Shown here one piece after another: positions 1 to 9,354 of a DNA stretch of 64,000 nt (its first letter is position 1; each line of letters begins with the position of its first letter). This DNA is from Wolbachia endosymbiont of Ctenocephalides felis wCfeT. Lineage in GTDB: Bacteria > Pseudomonadota > Alphaproteobacteria > Rickettsiales > Anaplasmataceae. The DNA is taken from NCBI RefSeq assembly GCF_012277295.1, contig NZ_CP051156.1, positions 1-64,000 on the forward strand, written 5' to 3'. The notes below the pieces were generated by a model, which made no database searches, was not told the origin of the DNA, and saw only the letters and a program-made list of their open reading frames with translations. A program made the position numbers and the translations under genes.

Positions 1-531
1 TTTTTTCGAATTCTTGTAAAATCCACTTAATGCTGTAATTACTGACTTAACTCTTGGACCAAATGTGTCCGCAGTTACTCCTTCTTGTAGCTTGCTACTT
101 TTTCTTTTTCCACATCTTTTGCAACGTCCATGCTCTAGTTAATATTCAACTACATACGGCTTGATTTCCGGCAAATCGACCTTTTGATGAGTATACGGAT
201 CTTTTGATACCGCAATTTCTCCTCCGCACTCACACGTATTGGGCAGTTCTATTTTTACCATCTCATCTGCCTCCATTTTAGGGCGGTAACTGCCTTTATG
301 TCCAACCTGTGCTCCTACTTTCCTGTCACTTTTTGGCTTATTTTCCCTCATCTTATATAATTCTTTGGAGCTTGGTATAGATGAATTTTTTGAATTTAAG
401 CCAAGCCTTTCTTTTAACTCAGCGTTTTCGATCCTTAGCGCTTTATTTTCTGCTTTAAGCTCTTCTATTTTTGTTTCTAACTTTTCTATAGTCTGCTTTA
501 AACTTTCGCAAAATTCTAAAAGATCAACCAT
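1..531 (-). pseudogene. IS66 transposase, copy A, nonsense mutation
   Basis: The first 130 codons are open (start at 531), then a TAA stop at 139-141 replaces the Gln codon seen at this place in the intact copies. The frame continues to match the transposase up to the window edge. It shares the longer N-terminus (start MVDLLEF) with the copy at 3544-4905 and has no frameshift in the first codons. The same nonsense change occurs in the copy at 9355-10814, so those two copies probably share ancestry. It is unlikely to make active transposase. Confidence 0.9.
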
Positions 532-610
532 ATTACCTCACAGCCACTCTAGTTTACCTTTTTAGCATTCCTTGTCTACTCTTTATTTTACCGCCCGGCT
601 GAATGGATAC
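1..610 (-). mobile_element. IS66-family element, copy A (cut by window edge)
   Basis: The sequence is nearly identical to the complete element at 3523-4984 and ends in the same outer terminal repeat, GTATCCATTCAG read inward from 610. Only the transposase 5' half and the upstream end lie in the window. The element has a single long ORF, as in the ISBst12-like branch of IS66. The left junction is outside the window, so no target duplication can be checked. Confidence 0.93.
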
Positions 611-671
611 GCAAAAATGCTCTATCCTTTTGAGAAAACATAGGTTAATATTAAGAGATTATGTTAAATAG

Positions 672-744
672 TGGGTAACACTGGGTTCGAACCAGCGACC
701 GCTTGCACGTCAAGCAAGTGCTCTACCAGCTGAGCTAATTACCC
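672..744 (-). tRNA. tRNA-Val (anticodon GAC)
   Basis: The minus strand folds as a cloverleaf. The acceptor stem pairs GGGTAAT with GTTACCC, the D-arm is AGCTCAGCTGGTAGAGC, and the anticodon stem CTTGC/GCAAG encloses loop TTGACGT with anticodon GAC. The T-arm contains GGTTCGAACC. The discriminator base is A, and no CCA is encoded after it. Confidence 0.95.
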
Positions 745-918
745 ATCGGGCCTTAAGTGTAGCACTTTGCTAGAATGCAAGTCAATAGACTATCCATAAG
801 ATGATCTAATTGACAACTAAGTTTTGGTTAACGTGTATGCCAAACATAATGATTTATTAAAAAAGATGCTTTTAAGGTATTGCATTTTACTTCTACTTTC
901 GCTATAAGATTGCTGTAA

Positions 919-946
919 GTTGAACATTCAACATTTTTTATATAAT
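919..946 (+). promoter_or_regulatory. Putative promoter with palindrome, upstream of the porin-like gene
   Basis: TTGAAC (920-925) and TATAAT (941-946) could serve as -35 and -10 boxes, with a short 15-base spacer, 30 bases before the start codon at 976. A perfect 6+2+6 inverted repeat, GTTGAA-CA-TTCAAC (919-932), covers the -35 box and could be an operator. This is inferred from pattern only. Confidence 0.4.
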
Positions 947-975
947 GATTTCGAAATTTTTTTGGGGGCACTTCA

Positions 976-3468
976 ATGAAAAAATCTACCTACACTAGAA
1001 CTGCTCTAGCTTCTTTATTAACCATTTACTCTTTCAGCAGCTTTGCAGCTGATTTTTCTACTGAAAGTGTTAGGGAAGTAGAAAAGCAAGAGAACACAAA
1101 AACTTCTGCAAAAATGGAAGTAATGAAAACAGCAAATCCAAAGCTGAAAGAGAAAATGGACAGAATATGCAATGCTGATCCAAGAAAAAAAGCTGACGAG
1201 CTTAAAAAGAAAGCTGATGATCTGAAAAGAAAAGAGGATATGAAGCTAGCAGCTGAGCAGAAGAAAAAAGAAGAGGCTAGATTAGCAAGTGAGAAAAAAG
1301 CGAAGCTTGCAAGTGAGAAAGAGGCAAAAAGAAAAGAAGCGCAAGCTCTCAAAGAAAAAAATAAAGCTTTGAAAGAAGAAGCTAAAGCTAAGGCTCGTAA
1401 TGCTAAAGCTGAAGTTAGTGATAAAACGAGAAGCGTAAAAACAGTTAACAAAAGTGTAGAGAAGGCAAACCCTGTTGTTTCATCTGACGGTGTGGATATT
1501 CTGAGTGCTAGTCAAGAAAAAGATGGCTTGAGAATAACTTTTGGTGGTGTTGTTGATGCTCAAGGTTATGGTAAAGTCGGTCCAAGTGGTGATGAGTATA
1601 AGCGCTATCATATTATGGCTGGCAAAGCTGTAGATTATTATAGTGCTACTGATAATGCAATAAAGGGAGCAAATCCAATCTTTCCAAGAGGGATAGGAAA
1701 CCTTGGTGATTATAGCAATGACACTGGTATGATTGCAGATGCAATATTGCACTTGAGAGCAGAAAATAAAAATGAAGAGCTTGGTCTTCTTTATGGTGCT
1801 GATGTGCAATTCCATGTTCCAGTTACAGAAGGAAAGGGTACATCGCAAGGTATTAATGCTGCAAGAGGCAGAAGTGCACATGTGTTTATAAATTCAGAGT
1901 ATGGTGATGTGAAACTCGGTTACCAATTTGGTCCTGAAGCTCTTATGAGACTTGATGCAACAAGAATTGCAACTGTTGATGGAGGTCCAGATAGCGACTG
2001 GTACAGAAAAGTTAACTTAGAGGGAAGTGCTGCAAGCTTTCCATTCTATGTAACTCCACGTCTTTATACAGAAAGCTTCTCAAGTGAAAGTGAAAAACTC
2101 TCTTTCCGCATGGCAGGCAAATATAACAAAGGTGTTATGACCACATTGCCATTTAGAGTAGCTTACTACTCACCAAAATACATGGGTGCAAGATTTGGTA
2201 TCAGCTACGCTCCTCATTATGAGGCTAGCTTGTTTAGTGTAAGTGAGAGTGCAATTGGTAACCCTTATACAACAAAAATTGATGAGATTACTAATTCGTT
2301 TGTTAATGCTAGTAAACGTACGTTTGATAGCACTGCTGACATTAGTGGAAACACTTATAAGTCAACAGATGAAGCAATTGATGCTTTAGTTACAAATAAT
2401 GGTAGTTTGAGCTTTGATGCTGCTGTTACAGGTGCTCAAAAAGGAGCAGCTCTTGACGAGGCAGTTAAGATCTTGCCTGCAATTAAAGAAGCTACTCTAA
2501 CTGTGCCTACTGAGTACGATAGATACGGAGTGAAGAGTGTTCCAAGTGGCATAGCTGCTGTAGACAAGCCTGCAAATGCTGCTGCAATGAAAAGTGAATT
2601 GACAGGCCTAGAAGCAAGCTTAGGCACCACAGGTGGTACTAAGGATGAATTTATCAAAGAATTAAAAGAGACGTTAAATGAATTTTTGAATAAAGGAGCT
2701 GATTCTGGAACTGCTAGAACTGCAGTTGAAGGTGCATTTCAAAATTCAGTGCTTTCTGAAGCAGTCAAGGGTACTTGGGGTAGTAACAGTGTAAGGCATG
2801 TTGGTCCGGACTACGAGCACATAATAAGTGCTGGTGCAACTTATGAGTATGACTTTGAGGAATACAAAGTGAAAGTCAAAGGCTCTGTAGTTGGTGAATT
2901 TGGTAAAGCAAAACAACCAAACAAGGATAAGCATTCTTATACTGAATATGTAGAGTACAATGACCTAATGGGTGTGAACTTAGGTGTAAGTGCTGATTAT
3001 AAGGTCGATGAAGGTCAAAGCATAAAAGCTGCTGCCTCTTTTGCATATTTAGGTAAGTCTGGTCAACCAAAGGTTATAAAAACATTAAGTGGTAATGATT
3101 ATGTAGATCTTAAGACAAGTGATCCAAGAGTGAAAGGGATTGCAGATCAATTTGGTAAAGATAGTAACGACACTATGTATTGGACTGCTGGTGCTGGTTA
3201 TCAACGTGAAAACATCTATACTAGTTTGACATACTTTGGTAGCGTTATGAATGATGGAGACAAGCTTCATGATGTTGCACTTGGTGTTCAATATGATCTG
3301 TCACCTGCTTGCAGTAAGAGCAAGTTTGTTCCTTACGCAGTTCTTCACCTCTTCACTACTGAAGAGAAGCAAAGTGTTGATCATAAAATTACTACGAAAA
3401 GTGGTAGTGGTGATGTACCACCTAACAAAGGAGCGCTTCTGCTTACTGGTGTGAAGTTCTCTTTTTAA
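976..3468 (+). CDS. Outer-membrane porin-like beta-barrel protein with charged coiled-coil N-terminus
   Basis: The 830-residue product has a clear signal peptide (MKKSTYTRTALASLLTIYSFSSFA) and then a Lys/Glu/Ala-rich stretch, about residues 60-160, with the look of a periplasmic coiled coil. From about residue 190 (GGVVDAQGYGKVG) the sequence resembles alphaproteobacterial porins, with alternating hydrophobic strands and Gly/Tyr-rich turns. It ends in LLLTGVKFSF, a C-terminal Phe like the assembly signal of outer-membrane barrels. A Thr/Ala/Asn-rich insert at about 430-600 probably forms large loops. It would sit in the Wolbachia outer membrane facing the host vacuole. The gene stands alone, with its own putative promoter and a strong hairpin after the stop. 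Exact pore function is not known. Confidence 0.72.
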   Translation: MKKSTYTRTALASLLTIYSFSSFAADFSTESVREVEKQENTKTSAKMEVMKTANPKLKEKMDRICNADPRKKADELKKKADDLKRKEDMKLAAEQKKKEEARLASEKKAKLASEKEAKRKEAQALKEKNKALKEEAKAKARNAKAEVSDKTRSVKTVNKSVEKANPVVSSDGVDILSASQEKDGLRITFGGVVDAQGYGKVGPSGDEYKRYHIMAGKAVDYYSATDNAIKGANPIFPRGIGNLGDYSNDTGMIADAILHLRAENKNEELGLLYGADVQFHVPVTEGKGTSQGINAARGRSAHVFINSEYGDVKLGYQFGPEALMRLDATRIATVDGGPDSDWYRKVNLEGSAASFPFYVTPRLYTESFSSESEKLSFRMAGKYNKGVMTTLPFRVAYYSPKYMGARFGISYAPHYEASLFSVSESAIGNPYTTKIDEITNSFVNASKRTFDSTADISGNTYKSTDEAIDALVTNNGSLSFDAAVTGAQKGAALDEAVKILPAIKEATLTVPTEYDRYGVKSVPSGIAAVDKPANAAAMKSELTGLEASLGTTGGTKDEFIKELKETLNEFLNKGADSGTARTAVEGAFQNSVLSEAVKGTWGSNSVRHVGPDYEHIISAGATYEYDFEEYKVKVKGSVVGEFGKAKQPNKDKHSYTEYVEYNDLMGVNLGVSADYKVDEGQSIKAAASFAYLGKSGQPKVIKTLSGNDYVDLKTSDPRVKGIADQFGKDSNDTMYWTAGAGYQRENIYTSLTYFGSVMNDGDKLHDVALGVQYDLSPACSKSKFVPYAVLHLFTTEEKQSVDHKITTKSGSGDVPPNKGALLLTGVKFSF

Positions 3469-3475
3469 CCAAGCT

Positions 3476-3507
3476 AATACACACCACAGTTTAATGTGGT
3501 GTGTATT
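3476..3507 (+). terminator. Strong hairpin after the porin-like gene
   Basis: A perfect 13-bp inverted repeat (AATACACACCACA, six-base loop, TGTGGTGTGTATT) starts 8 bases after the stop codon. There is no long T-run, so it may end transcription imperfectly or protect the 3' end. An IS66 copy is inserted just beyond it. Confidence 0.65.
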
Positions 3508-3522
3508 GACACTGATTTATTG

Positions 3523-4984
3523 GTATCCATTCAGGTGTATGGCTTAAGAAGCAATAGCCAGTAGGTTTTGAAAAGGATTTAACTTCTTTTGCCTCCAAGT
3601 CAAGTACAATGAAATTATCCTCTCAAGAAACATATTTCCCCATTTCGATTGTGTAAAATATGAAACTTTTCGGTAAACAACGTAATGCCGAATCTGTCGC
3701 TCAGCATAGTTGTTTGTCAGTGGAATATTTTCTGGATCGTCCAAAAATTTCCACATCATCAGATCCGATTTCATGATATTTTTTGCTACTCGAGACGCTC
3801 CAATTGCCTCGGGTAAATTTGATATATTCTTTAAGTAATATCTCGTTCGCTTGCGTAATTTTCTTGCTCTTCTTATGAACCTTAATGTGTCTATTTCATC
3901 CTTTAACAGAGCTTTTTTCAATGCAAATAATTCAGTAGCAACATTCCTTAAATAATACCCCAAAACTTTCACTTCGCTATTCCAACTATGAGACAACCTT
4001 TCAAAATCTCTTGCTAAATGTGCCCAACAGACCTGCCTTTTCTTGCTGGAAAAGTAGTTGTAAGCTGCATATCTGTCGGTCACTACTAGGTTGTTATTCT
4101 TTCCAAATTTACTATTTTCCAGGACTTTCATCCCTCTTGACTCTGTCAATTTGATCACACTTCCTATTTTGCTCGCAAACATCCAGCACCAGCCCTGTTT
4201 ACCTTTGTTGTAATGGCTAGTTTCATCGATATGTAAAATTTTGCTCTTGCTTACCTCTTCCTCAATTTGCTCATATGCTTCTTGGCATTTTTCTGCCACT
4301 CTAGCCTCGCTATTTGATACACTACCGACGCTGATATCCAGGTTGAAAATGTCCTTTATAATATTTGCCACTTCTTTTTTCGAATTCTTGTAAAATCCAC
4401 TTAATGCTGTAATTACTGACTTAACTCTTGGACCAAATGTGTCCGCAGTTACTCCTTCTTGTAGCTTGCTACTTTTTCTTTTTCCACATCTTTTGCAACG
4501 TCCATGCTCTAGTTGATATTCAACTACATACGGCTTGATTTCCGGCAAATCGACCTTTTGATGAGTATACGGATCTTTTGATACCGCAATTTCTCCTCCG
4601 CACTCACACGTATTGGGCAGTTCTATTTTTACCATCTCATCTGCCTCCATTTTAGGGCGGTAACTGCCTTTATGTCCAACCTGTGCTCCTACTTTCCTGT
4701 CACTTTTTGGCTTATTTTCCCTCATCTTATATAATTCTTTGGAGCTTGGTATAGATGAATTTTTTGAATTTAAGCCAAGCCTTTCTTTTAACTCAGCGTT
4801 TTCGATCCTTAGCGCTTTATTTTCTGCTTTAAGCTCTTCTATTTTTGTTTCTAACTTTTCTATAGTCTGCTTTAAACTTTCGCAAAATTCTAAAAGATCA
4901 ACCATATTACCTCACAGCCACTCTAGTTTACCTTTTTAGCATTCCTTGTCTACTCTTTATTTTACCGCCCGGCTGAATGGATAC
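3523..4984 (-). mobile_element. IS66-family element, copy B (complete)
   Basis: This 1462-bp element is bounded by GTATCCATTCAG inverted ends. An 8-bp target duplication GATTTATT lies at 3514-3521 and 4985-4992, with one extra base before the left end. It inserted between the porin terminator and the 3' end of polA, damaging neither. It is the only complete copy in the window whose transposase is open from the longer start, so it is the best candidate for an active element. Confidence 0.95.
3544..4905 (-). CDS. IS66-family transposase (full length)
   Basis: The 453-residue DDE transposase has an N-terminal leucine-zipper-like coiled coil (about 10-45), a zinc-binding-like Cys region (CECGG, then CKRCGK at about 100-145), and catalytic segments ILHIDETSHY, VVTDRYAAYN and NNYAERQIR carrying the expected D, D and E. 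The single-ORF form without separate TnpA and TnpB is like ISBst12-type IS66 elements. Against this copy the others can be scored: one base lost after codon 10 in copies C-G, one shared nonsense codon in A and C, and a D-to-N catalytic change in C. Its own sequence shows no defect. Confidence 0.95.
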   Translation of the reverse strand: MVDLLEFCESLKQTIEKLETKIEELKAENKALRIENAELKERLGLNSKNSSIPSSKELYKMRENKPKSDRKVGAQVGHKGSYRPKMEADEMVKIELPNTCECGGEIAVSKDPYTHQKVDLPEIKPYVVEYQLEHGRCKRCGKRKSSKLQEGVTADTFGPRVKSVITALSGFYKNSKKEVANIIKDIFNLDISVGSVSNSEARVAEKCQEAYEQIEEEVSKSKILHIDETSHYNKGKQGWCWMFASKIGSVIKLTESRGMKVLENSKFGKNNNLVVTDRYAAYNYFSSKKRQVCWAHLARDFERLSHSWNSEVKVLGYYLRNVATELFALKKALLKDEIDTLRFIRRARKLRKRTRYYLKNISNLPEAIGASRVAKNIMKSDLMMWKFLDDPENIPLTNNYAERQIRHYVVYRKVSYFTQSKWGNMFLERIISLYLTWRQKKLNPFQNLLAIAS

Positions 4985-5014
4985 GATTTATTTAACTGCA
5001 GTGTCATACAAGTC

Positions 5015-7540
5015 TTAAAATGCCCAGTTATCACCAATTTTTATTTCCACTTCAAGTGGTATAGAAATTTTTACCACATTTTCCATTACACTTTTTATAA
5101 GCTCTGCAATTTCCTGCACTTTTTCATTCTCTACTTCAACCAGCAATTCGTCGTGAACTTGTAGTATGATTTTTCCCACTTTTAATTGGTCAAAGAGCCG
5201 AATCATTGCACGTTTTATTATATCAGCAGCAGTGCCTTGCAGTGGTGCGTTTATTGCCGCTCTTTCTACAAATTGCCTAATATAAGGAATTTTGTTGTTT
5301 ATATCCCTCACAAAACATCTTCTGTAAAATAACGTTTCTACATAGCCATGTGCTCTTGCAGTTGAGATTGCTTTTTCCATATAAGCCTTTATTTCTGGGT
5401 AGCAGGAAAAATAGTAATTAATGTATTCAGCTGCTTCTTGTATGGTAATTCCGAGCTGCTTTGAGAGGCCAAATGGACTAATGCCATATATAATGCCAAA
5501 ATTAATAGATTTTGCTTTTCGCCTTAATTGTTCATCTACTTCTTGCACTTCAAAAACTTGTCTTGCAGTGATGTTATGGATATCTTGTCCGCTTGCAAAA
5601 GCTTCCTTAAATGCTGTAACATCTGCCACATGTGCTAAGAGTCTCAGCTCTATTTGTGAGTAATCAGCAGAAATTATTTTGTGTCCCTTTGATGCAATAA
5701 ATGCTTGCCTAATTAGGTTTCCTTCTTCGCTCCTGATAGGAATATTTTGCAAGTTAGGGTTACTGGAACTCAGTCTTCCAGTTGCAGTTACAGTTGTTGA
5801 AAAGTTCGTGTGTATTCTGTCATCTTTTGGGTCTACTTGCTTTATCAGTGCGTCAGTATAAGTGCCTTTCAGTTTGCTTAAATGCCGCCAATTTAGAATT
5901 TTACCGGCAATTTCTGCTCCTTCTGCTTCAAGTGCCTCAAGAACCTCAGAATTAGTGCTGTACGCACCAGATTTTGATTTTTTCTTCTTATTAAGCCCCA
6001 TTTTATTAAATAGAACATCACTTAACTGCTTTGGTGAAGCAACGTTAAATTTTTCCCCTGCTAAATTATATATATTATCCTCAAGTACGGTGATTACCTG
6101 ATGTAATTTGTCTGATAGTTCCTGTAATTTGTGAGTATTCAGCAATATTCCATTCTTTTCCATATCAAATATTACTCCCAGAAGTGGCTTATCAAAACGC
6201 TCATAGATCGTAAAAAGCTTTTCTTGAAATAATCTTTGCGTTAGCCTTTCATGAAGAGCTATTAAAATTTTTGCTGAAAAGGTGTCTAAATTTTCACTTA
6301 AATTATATGCAACGATGTTTGACAAGCTGTGGTTGTGTTTTCCGGTGTCAAGGCTATATGACATCAGCATTAAATCATCCACTGAGCCTAGTGTTTTTTC
6401 TATCATAGGAAAGAATTTCCTGACTTCTTTAATATTATGGATTATTTTGAGTACTCCACTTGAAAGTAAAATTGAGCTAATTGTGGAAATTGCAGTCTGT
6501 ATATTGTTTTGTTCTACATATAAAATGTTGTTTTCATTATAGGACAAAGAAACCTTGCTTAACACATTGTCTTCAAAATGACAGTAAACTGCGATCTTAC
6601 CTTCATATCGGCAATGTTCTAAAAATTTCTCTAATTCTTTACTGTTATACTCTACTTTCTCTTCTACACTGGGTGTGTTGCAGAAAAAGAGTTTTTCTGC
6701 CTTGCCTATTAAAGAGTTAAACTCATACTTCTTTAAAAAGGATAGTAGCCTATCCATACTTGGAGGGTGAATTTCATATTTTGCAATGTCATGCTGAAGA
6801 TCTACTTTCTCATATAGTGATAACAGCTCCCGTGAAATTAATGCTTTTTCTTTATGTTCAGTCAGAATATTGCGTATTCTGGTCTGCTCAATTTTATCAA
6901 CATTTTCCAAAATGTCATTCAATGAACCAAACTCATCCAGCAATTTAGCTGCAGTTTTTGGCCCTATACCTGGCACACCGGGAATATTGTCTGAGGCATC
7001 ACCCATCAGGGAAAATAAATCAAGCAGTTTACTTGAATTTACGCCAAACTTTTCCACTACCCGTTTTTCGTCTATGTATATGTTCTTAATAGGATCAAAT
7101 ATTAAGATATCGTAATTCAGGAGTTGAAATAAATCTTTATCTGCTGAAACTACTACTACTTTAAAATCCTGGTTGCCAGCATATCTTGCAGCCATTGTTG
7201 CAATTATGTCATCAGCCTCAAAGCCCTCAACTTCTTCATAGCTCAAATTAAATGCTTCAACTGCTTCTCTCAGTATAGCAAACTGCGGAATTAAATCATC
7301 AGGAGGTGAAACTCTGTTTGCCTTATATTCAGAATATAATTTGTGCCTAAAGTTTTTCTTTCCAGCGTCAAAAGCTATAGTTAAGTAGTCTGAATGTGCA
7401 ATATACTTAAGTACCATATTGAGGAACCCATACACTCCACCGATTGGTATGCCGGTTGTGGTAATTAAGTGAGGTAATACGTAATAAGCCCTGAAAAGGA
7501 AACCATAGCCATCGATGATTGTGAAAGTTTTTTCCTTCAT
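5015..7540 (-). CDS. polA: DNA polymerase I
   Basis: The 841-residue product has an N-terminal 5'-3' exonuclease/FEN domain (about 1-260, with IDGYGFLFRAYY and the Asp-rich GDASDNIPGVPGIGPKTA), a central region, and the family A polymerase domain (about 470-841). Polymerase motif A is SADYSQIELR, motif B is RRKAKSINFGIIYG and motif C is QVHDELLVEV. It fills gaps and removes RNA primers in replication and repair. The central 3'-5' exonuclease domain looks dead: where E. coli has a DTET motif, this protein reads VYCHFED, so proofreading is probably lost. The gene is alone on its transcript side, and IS66 copy B ends 30 bases beyond its stop. Confidence 0.97.
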   Translation of the reverse strand: MKEKTFTIIDGYGFLFRAYYVLPHLITTTGIPIGGVYGFLNMVLKYIAHSDYLTIAFDAGKKNFRHKLYSEYKANRVSPPDDLIPQFAILREAVEAFNLSYEEVEGFEADDIIATMAARYAGNQDFKVVVVSADKDLFQLLNYDILIFDPIKNIYIDEKRVVEKFGVNSSKLLDLFSLMGDASDNIPGVPGIGPKTAAKLLDEFGSLNDILENVDKIEQTRIRNILTEHKEKALISRELLSLYEKVDLQHDIAKYEIHPPSMDRLLSFLKKYEFNSLIGKAEKLFFCNTPSVEEKVEYNSKELEKFLEHCRYEGKIAVYCHFEDNVLSKVSLSYNENNILYVEQNNIQTAISTISSILLSSGVLKIIHNIKEVRKFFPMIEKTLGSVDDLMLMSYSLDTGKHNHSLSNIVAYNLSENLDTFSAKILIALHERLTQRLFQEKLFTIYERFDKPLLGVIFDMEKNGILLNTHKLQELSDKLHQVITVLEDNIYNLAGEKFNVASPKQLSDVLFNKMGLNKKKKSKSGAYSTNSEVLEALEAEGAEIAGKILNWRHLSKLKGTYTDALIKQVDPKDDRIHTNFSTTVTATGRLSSSNPNLQNIPIRSEEGNLIRQAFIASKGHKIISADYSQIELRLLAHVADVTAFKEAFASGQDIHNITARQVFEVQEVDEQLRRKAKSINFGIIYGISPFGLSKQLGITIQEAAEYINYYFSCYPEIKAYMEKAISTARAHGYVETLFYRRCFVRDINNKIPYIRQFVERAAINAPLQGTAADIIKRAMIRLFDQLKVGKIILQVHDELLVEVENEKVQEIAELIKSVMENVVKISIPLEVEIKIGDNWAF

Positions 7541-7601
7541 TATAGGTGTTGATGTACGCTATTATGGTCAATTATTTAACTATAAAAATCAAGCTCTTGT
7601 T

Positions 7602-8393
7602 TTATACTTTAAACAATCTAAGAAAATTACTTGTAGTGATTTCTGCTACTTTATCTGGCAATTCGTTCCACAATTCTGCTAAGCAATCTATAACATATTT
7701 TACCATTGCAGGTTCATTCTTTTTCCCTCTGTAAGGTTCAGGTGAAAGGTAAGGTGCATCAGTTTCGACCAAAACACGCTCTCTAGGAACATTTTTTGCA
7801 ATTTCTCTCAGTAGATTAGCGTTTTTGAAGGTGATTATGCCGGAAAACGAAATATATAACCCTAAATCTAAAGCTTGGTAAGCAAGCTCTTGAGAAGAAG
7901 CGAAGCAGTGCATTACTCCACCAAAAGTGCCAATTTTCATTTCTGATTTTAACATATTAGCCATGTCATCATCGGCACTTCTATTGTGAATAACAAGTGG
8001 CAATCCAGTTGTTCTTGCTGCTTCTATTTGTGTTGCAAAATTCTTTTTTTGGTTCTTTTTGTTATTAGATTTGTAAAAATCTAACCCAGTTTCACCTATG
8101 CTAATTACCTTTTTATTCTTAGTAAATTCAATTAATTCATCAATGTTTATACATTCACCCCTCTCTATAGTATCATCAAGTGGATGTATTCCAACGGATG
8201 AGTAGACTTGTTCATAATCTGCAGAAATTTTTAATAATTTAGGAACATCATCAATACTTATACATATATTATGTAAGATTTTTACACCATTTTCTTCTGC
8301 CCTGGAGATTATCTTTGGTATTTCATCATCAGAAAAATAAATCAGATGGCAATGAGAGTCTACTATCACGAATTCACTGTAAGTTCTACTCAA
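7602..8393 (-). CDS. tatD: TatD family metal-dependent hydrolase (DNase)
   Basis: The 263-residue protein is of usual TatD length. Metal-site and family motifs are visible in order: DSHCHL at the start, VGIHPLD, GETGLDF, VIHNRSAD, MHCFASS and ETDAPYLSPEPYRGKKNEP. TatD proteins are TIM-barrel hydrolases with 3'-5' exonuclease activity linked to DNA repair. The start codon overlaps the end of rppH by 8 bases, so the two are translated from one message. Confidence 0.93.
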   Translation of the reverse strand: MSRTYSEFVIVDSHCHLIYFSDDEIPKIISRAEENGVKILHNICISIDDVPKLLKISADYEQVYSSVGIHPLDDTIERGECINIDELIEFTKNKKVISIGETGLDFYKSNNKKNQKKNFATQIEAARTTGLPLVIHNRSADDDMANMLKSEMKIGTFGGVMHCFASSQELAYQALDLGLYISFSGIITFKNANLLREIAKNVPRERVLVETDAPYLSPEPYRGKKNEPAMVKYVIDCLAELWNELPDKVAEITTSNFLRLFKV

Positions 8394-8862
8394 TAATAGA
8401 GGCTTTTATTATAAAAGAAAACTCTTCTACTACTTTTTTATAAACTGTTTGTTTGAATGATATAGCGCTATCTACTAGCTTGTCTATACTTTGCCAACGC
8501 CACTCTTTAAATTCAGGATGGTTAGTATAATTAATGTTAATATCTTCATCATTTCCAGAAAACTTCATGAGAAACCACCTTTGCTTCTGGCCAGAGTATT
8601 TTCCATTCCAGCATATTGGTATTATTTCTTCTGGTAAGTCATAGTACACCCAATCCTGATTTTTGGCAATAATGTCCACTTTTGTGGTACCAACTTCCTC
8701 TAACAATTCACGTAATGCTGCCTGCTCTAACTCTTCGCCATCATCAATACCACCTTGTGGCATTTGCCAATAGTTATCGCTGTCAATACGTTTTCCAGTA
8801 AAAACATGCCCCTGCTTATTAAATAGCATGATACCAACACAAGAACGATATTCCCTAACCAC
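8386..8862 (-). CDS. rppH: RNA pyrophosphohydrolase (Nudix)
   Basis: The 158-residue protein begins with YRSCVGIMLFNKQGHVFTGKR and carries a complete Nudix box, GGIDDGEELEQAALRELLEEVG, followed by the WQSIDKLVD region, as in RppH/NudH. It removes pyrophosphate from the 5' end of mRNA and so opens it to RNase E decay. It overlaps tatD downstream by 8 bases and the disrupted P-loop gene upstream by 8 bases. The three formed a tight operon before the upstream gene was split by IS66, so expression of rppH and tatD may now depend on read-through from the element or an internal promoter. Confidence 0.93.
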   Translation of the reverse strand: MVREYRSCVGIMLFNKQGHVFTGKRIDSDNYWQMPQGGIDDGEELEQAALRELLEEVGTTKVDIIAKNQDWVYYDLPEEIIPICWNGKYSGQKQRWFLMKFSGNDEDININYTNHPEFKEWRWQSIDKLVDSAISFKQTVYKKVVEEFSFIIKASIIE

Positions 8863-9354
8863 GAGTGCGCTCTAACGATGAAATGGAAGCCTCAACTAAT
8901 TTTTTGTTCCTCACCTTATCAATAATTTTTTTTGCAACTTCTTTAACACTTAAGTTTGAGTTATCAATTTCAAGAGCACCATTAGGCACGAACAGCTTTT
9001 TCCCTGCAATTTTTTTCTTAATATAGCTTGGGTCAGTAACTTTGTTTACTTTACGCCTCTTACTCGATTGAATACGCTTTATTAGCTTTTTGTAATCGCA
9101 ATGTAGTACTATAGAAAGCATTGTCACACCCATTTTTTCACTTAATCTTACCACTGAATTGTATACCCTCTGGTCATAAGGATCACCATCTATTAATTCA
9201 TTTGTGAATATGTAATGCTTTGATTTTATATAGTGTTTTTCCAATATTGCTAGCATATTTTCCCTCACTGTAAAAATACTTTTCCATAAATCATCCGGAA
9301 CTTCAGTATTATTTAATTTAACAATATTAAATATGATATTATTAAATAAATTAT

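Noticed and set aside
1026..1451. A 141-codon minus-strand ORF inside the porin-like gene
   Set aside because: It is the antisense of the Lys/Glu/Ala-rich coiled-coil region, gives Ser/Phe/Ala-rich filler, and has no start signals.
4739..4939. Recurrent 66-78-codon ORFs starting MELGIDEFFE opposite each IS66 transposase
   Set aside because: They are antisense to the transposase coiled coil and are repeated only because the IS is repeated. IS66 accessory ORFs lie on the transposase strand.
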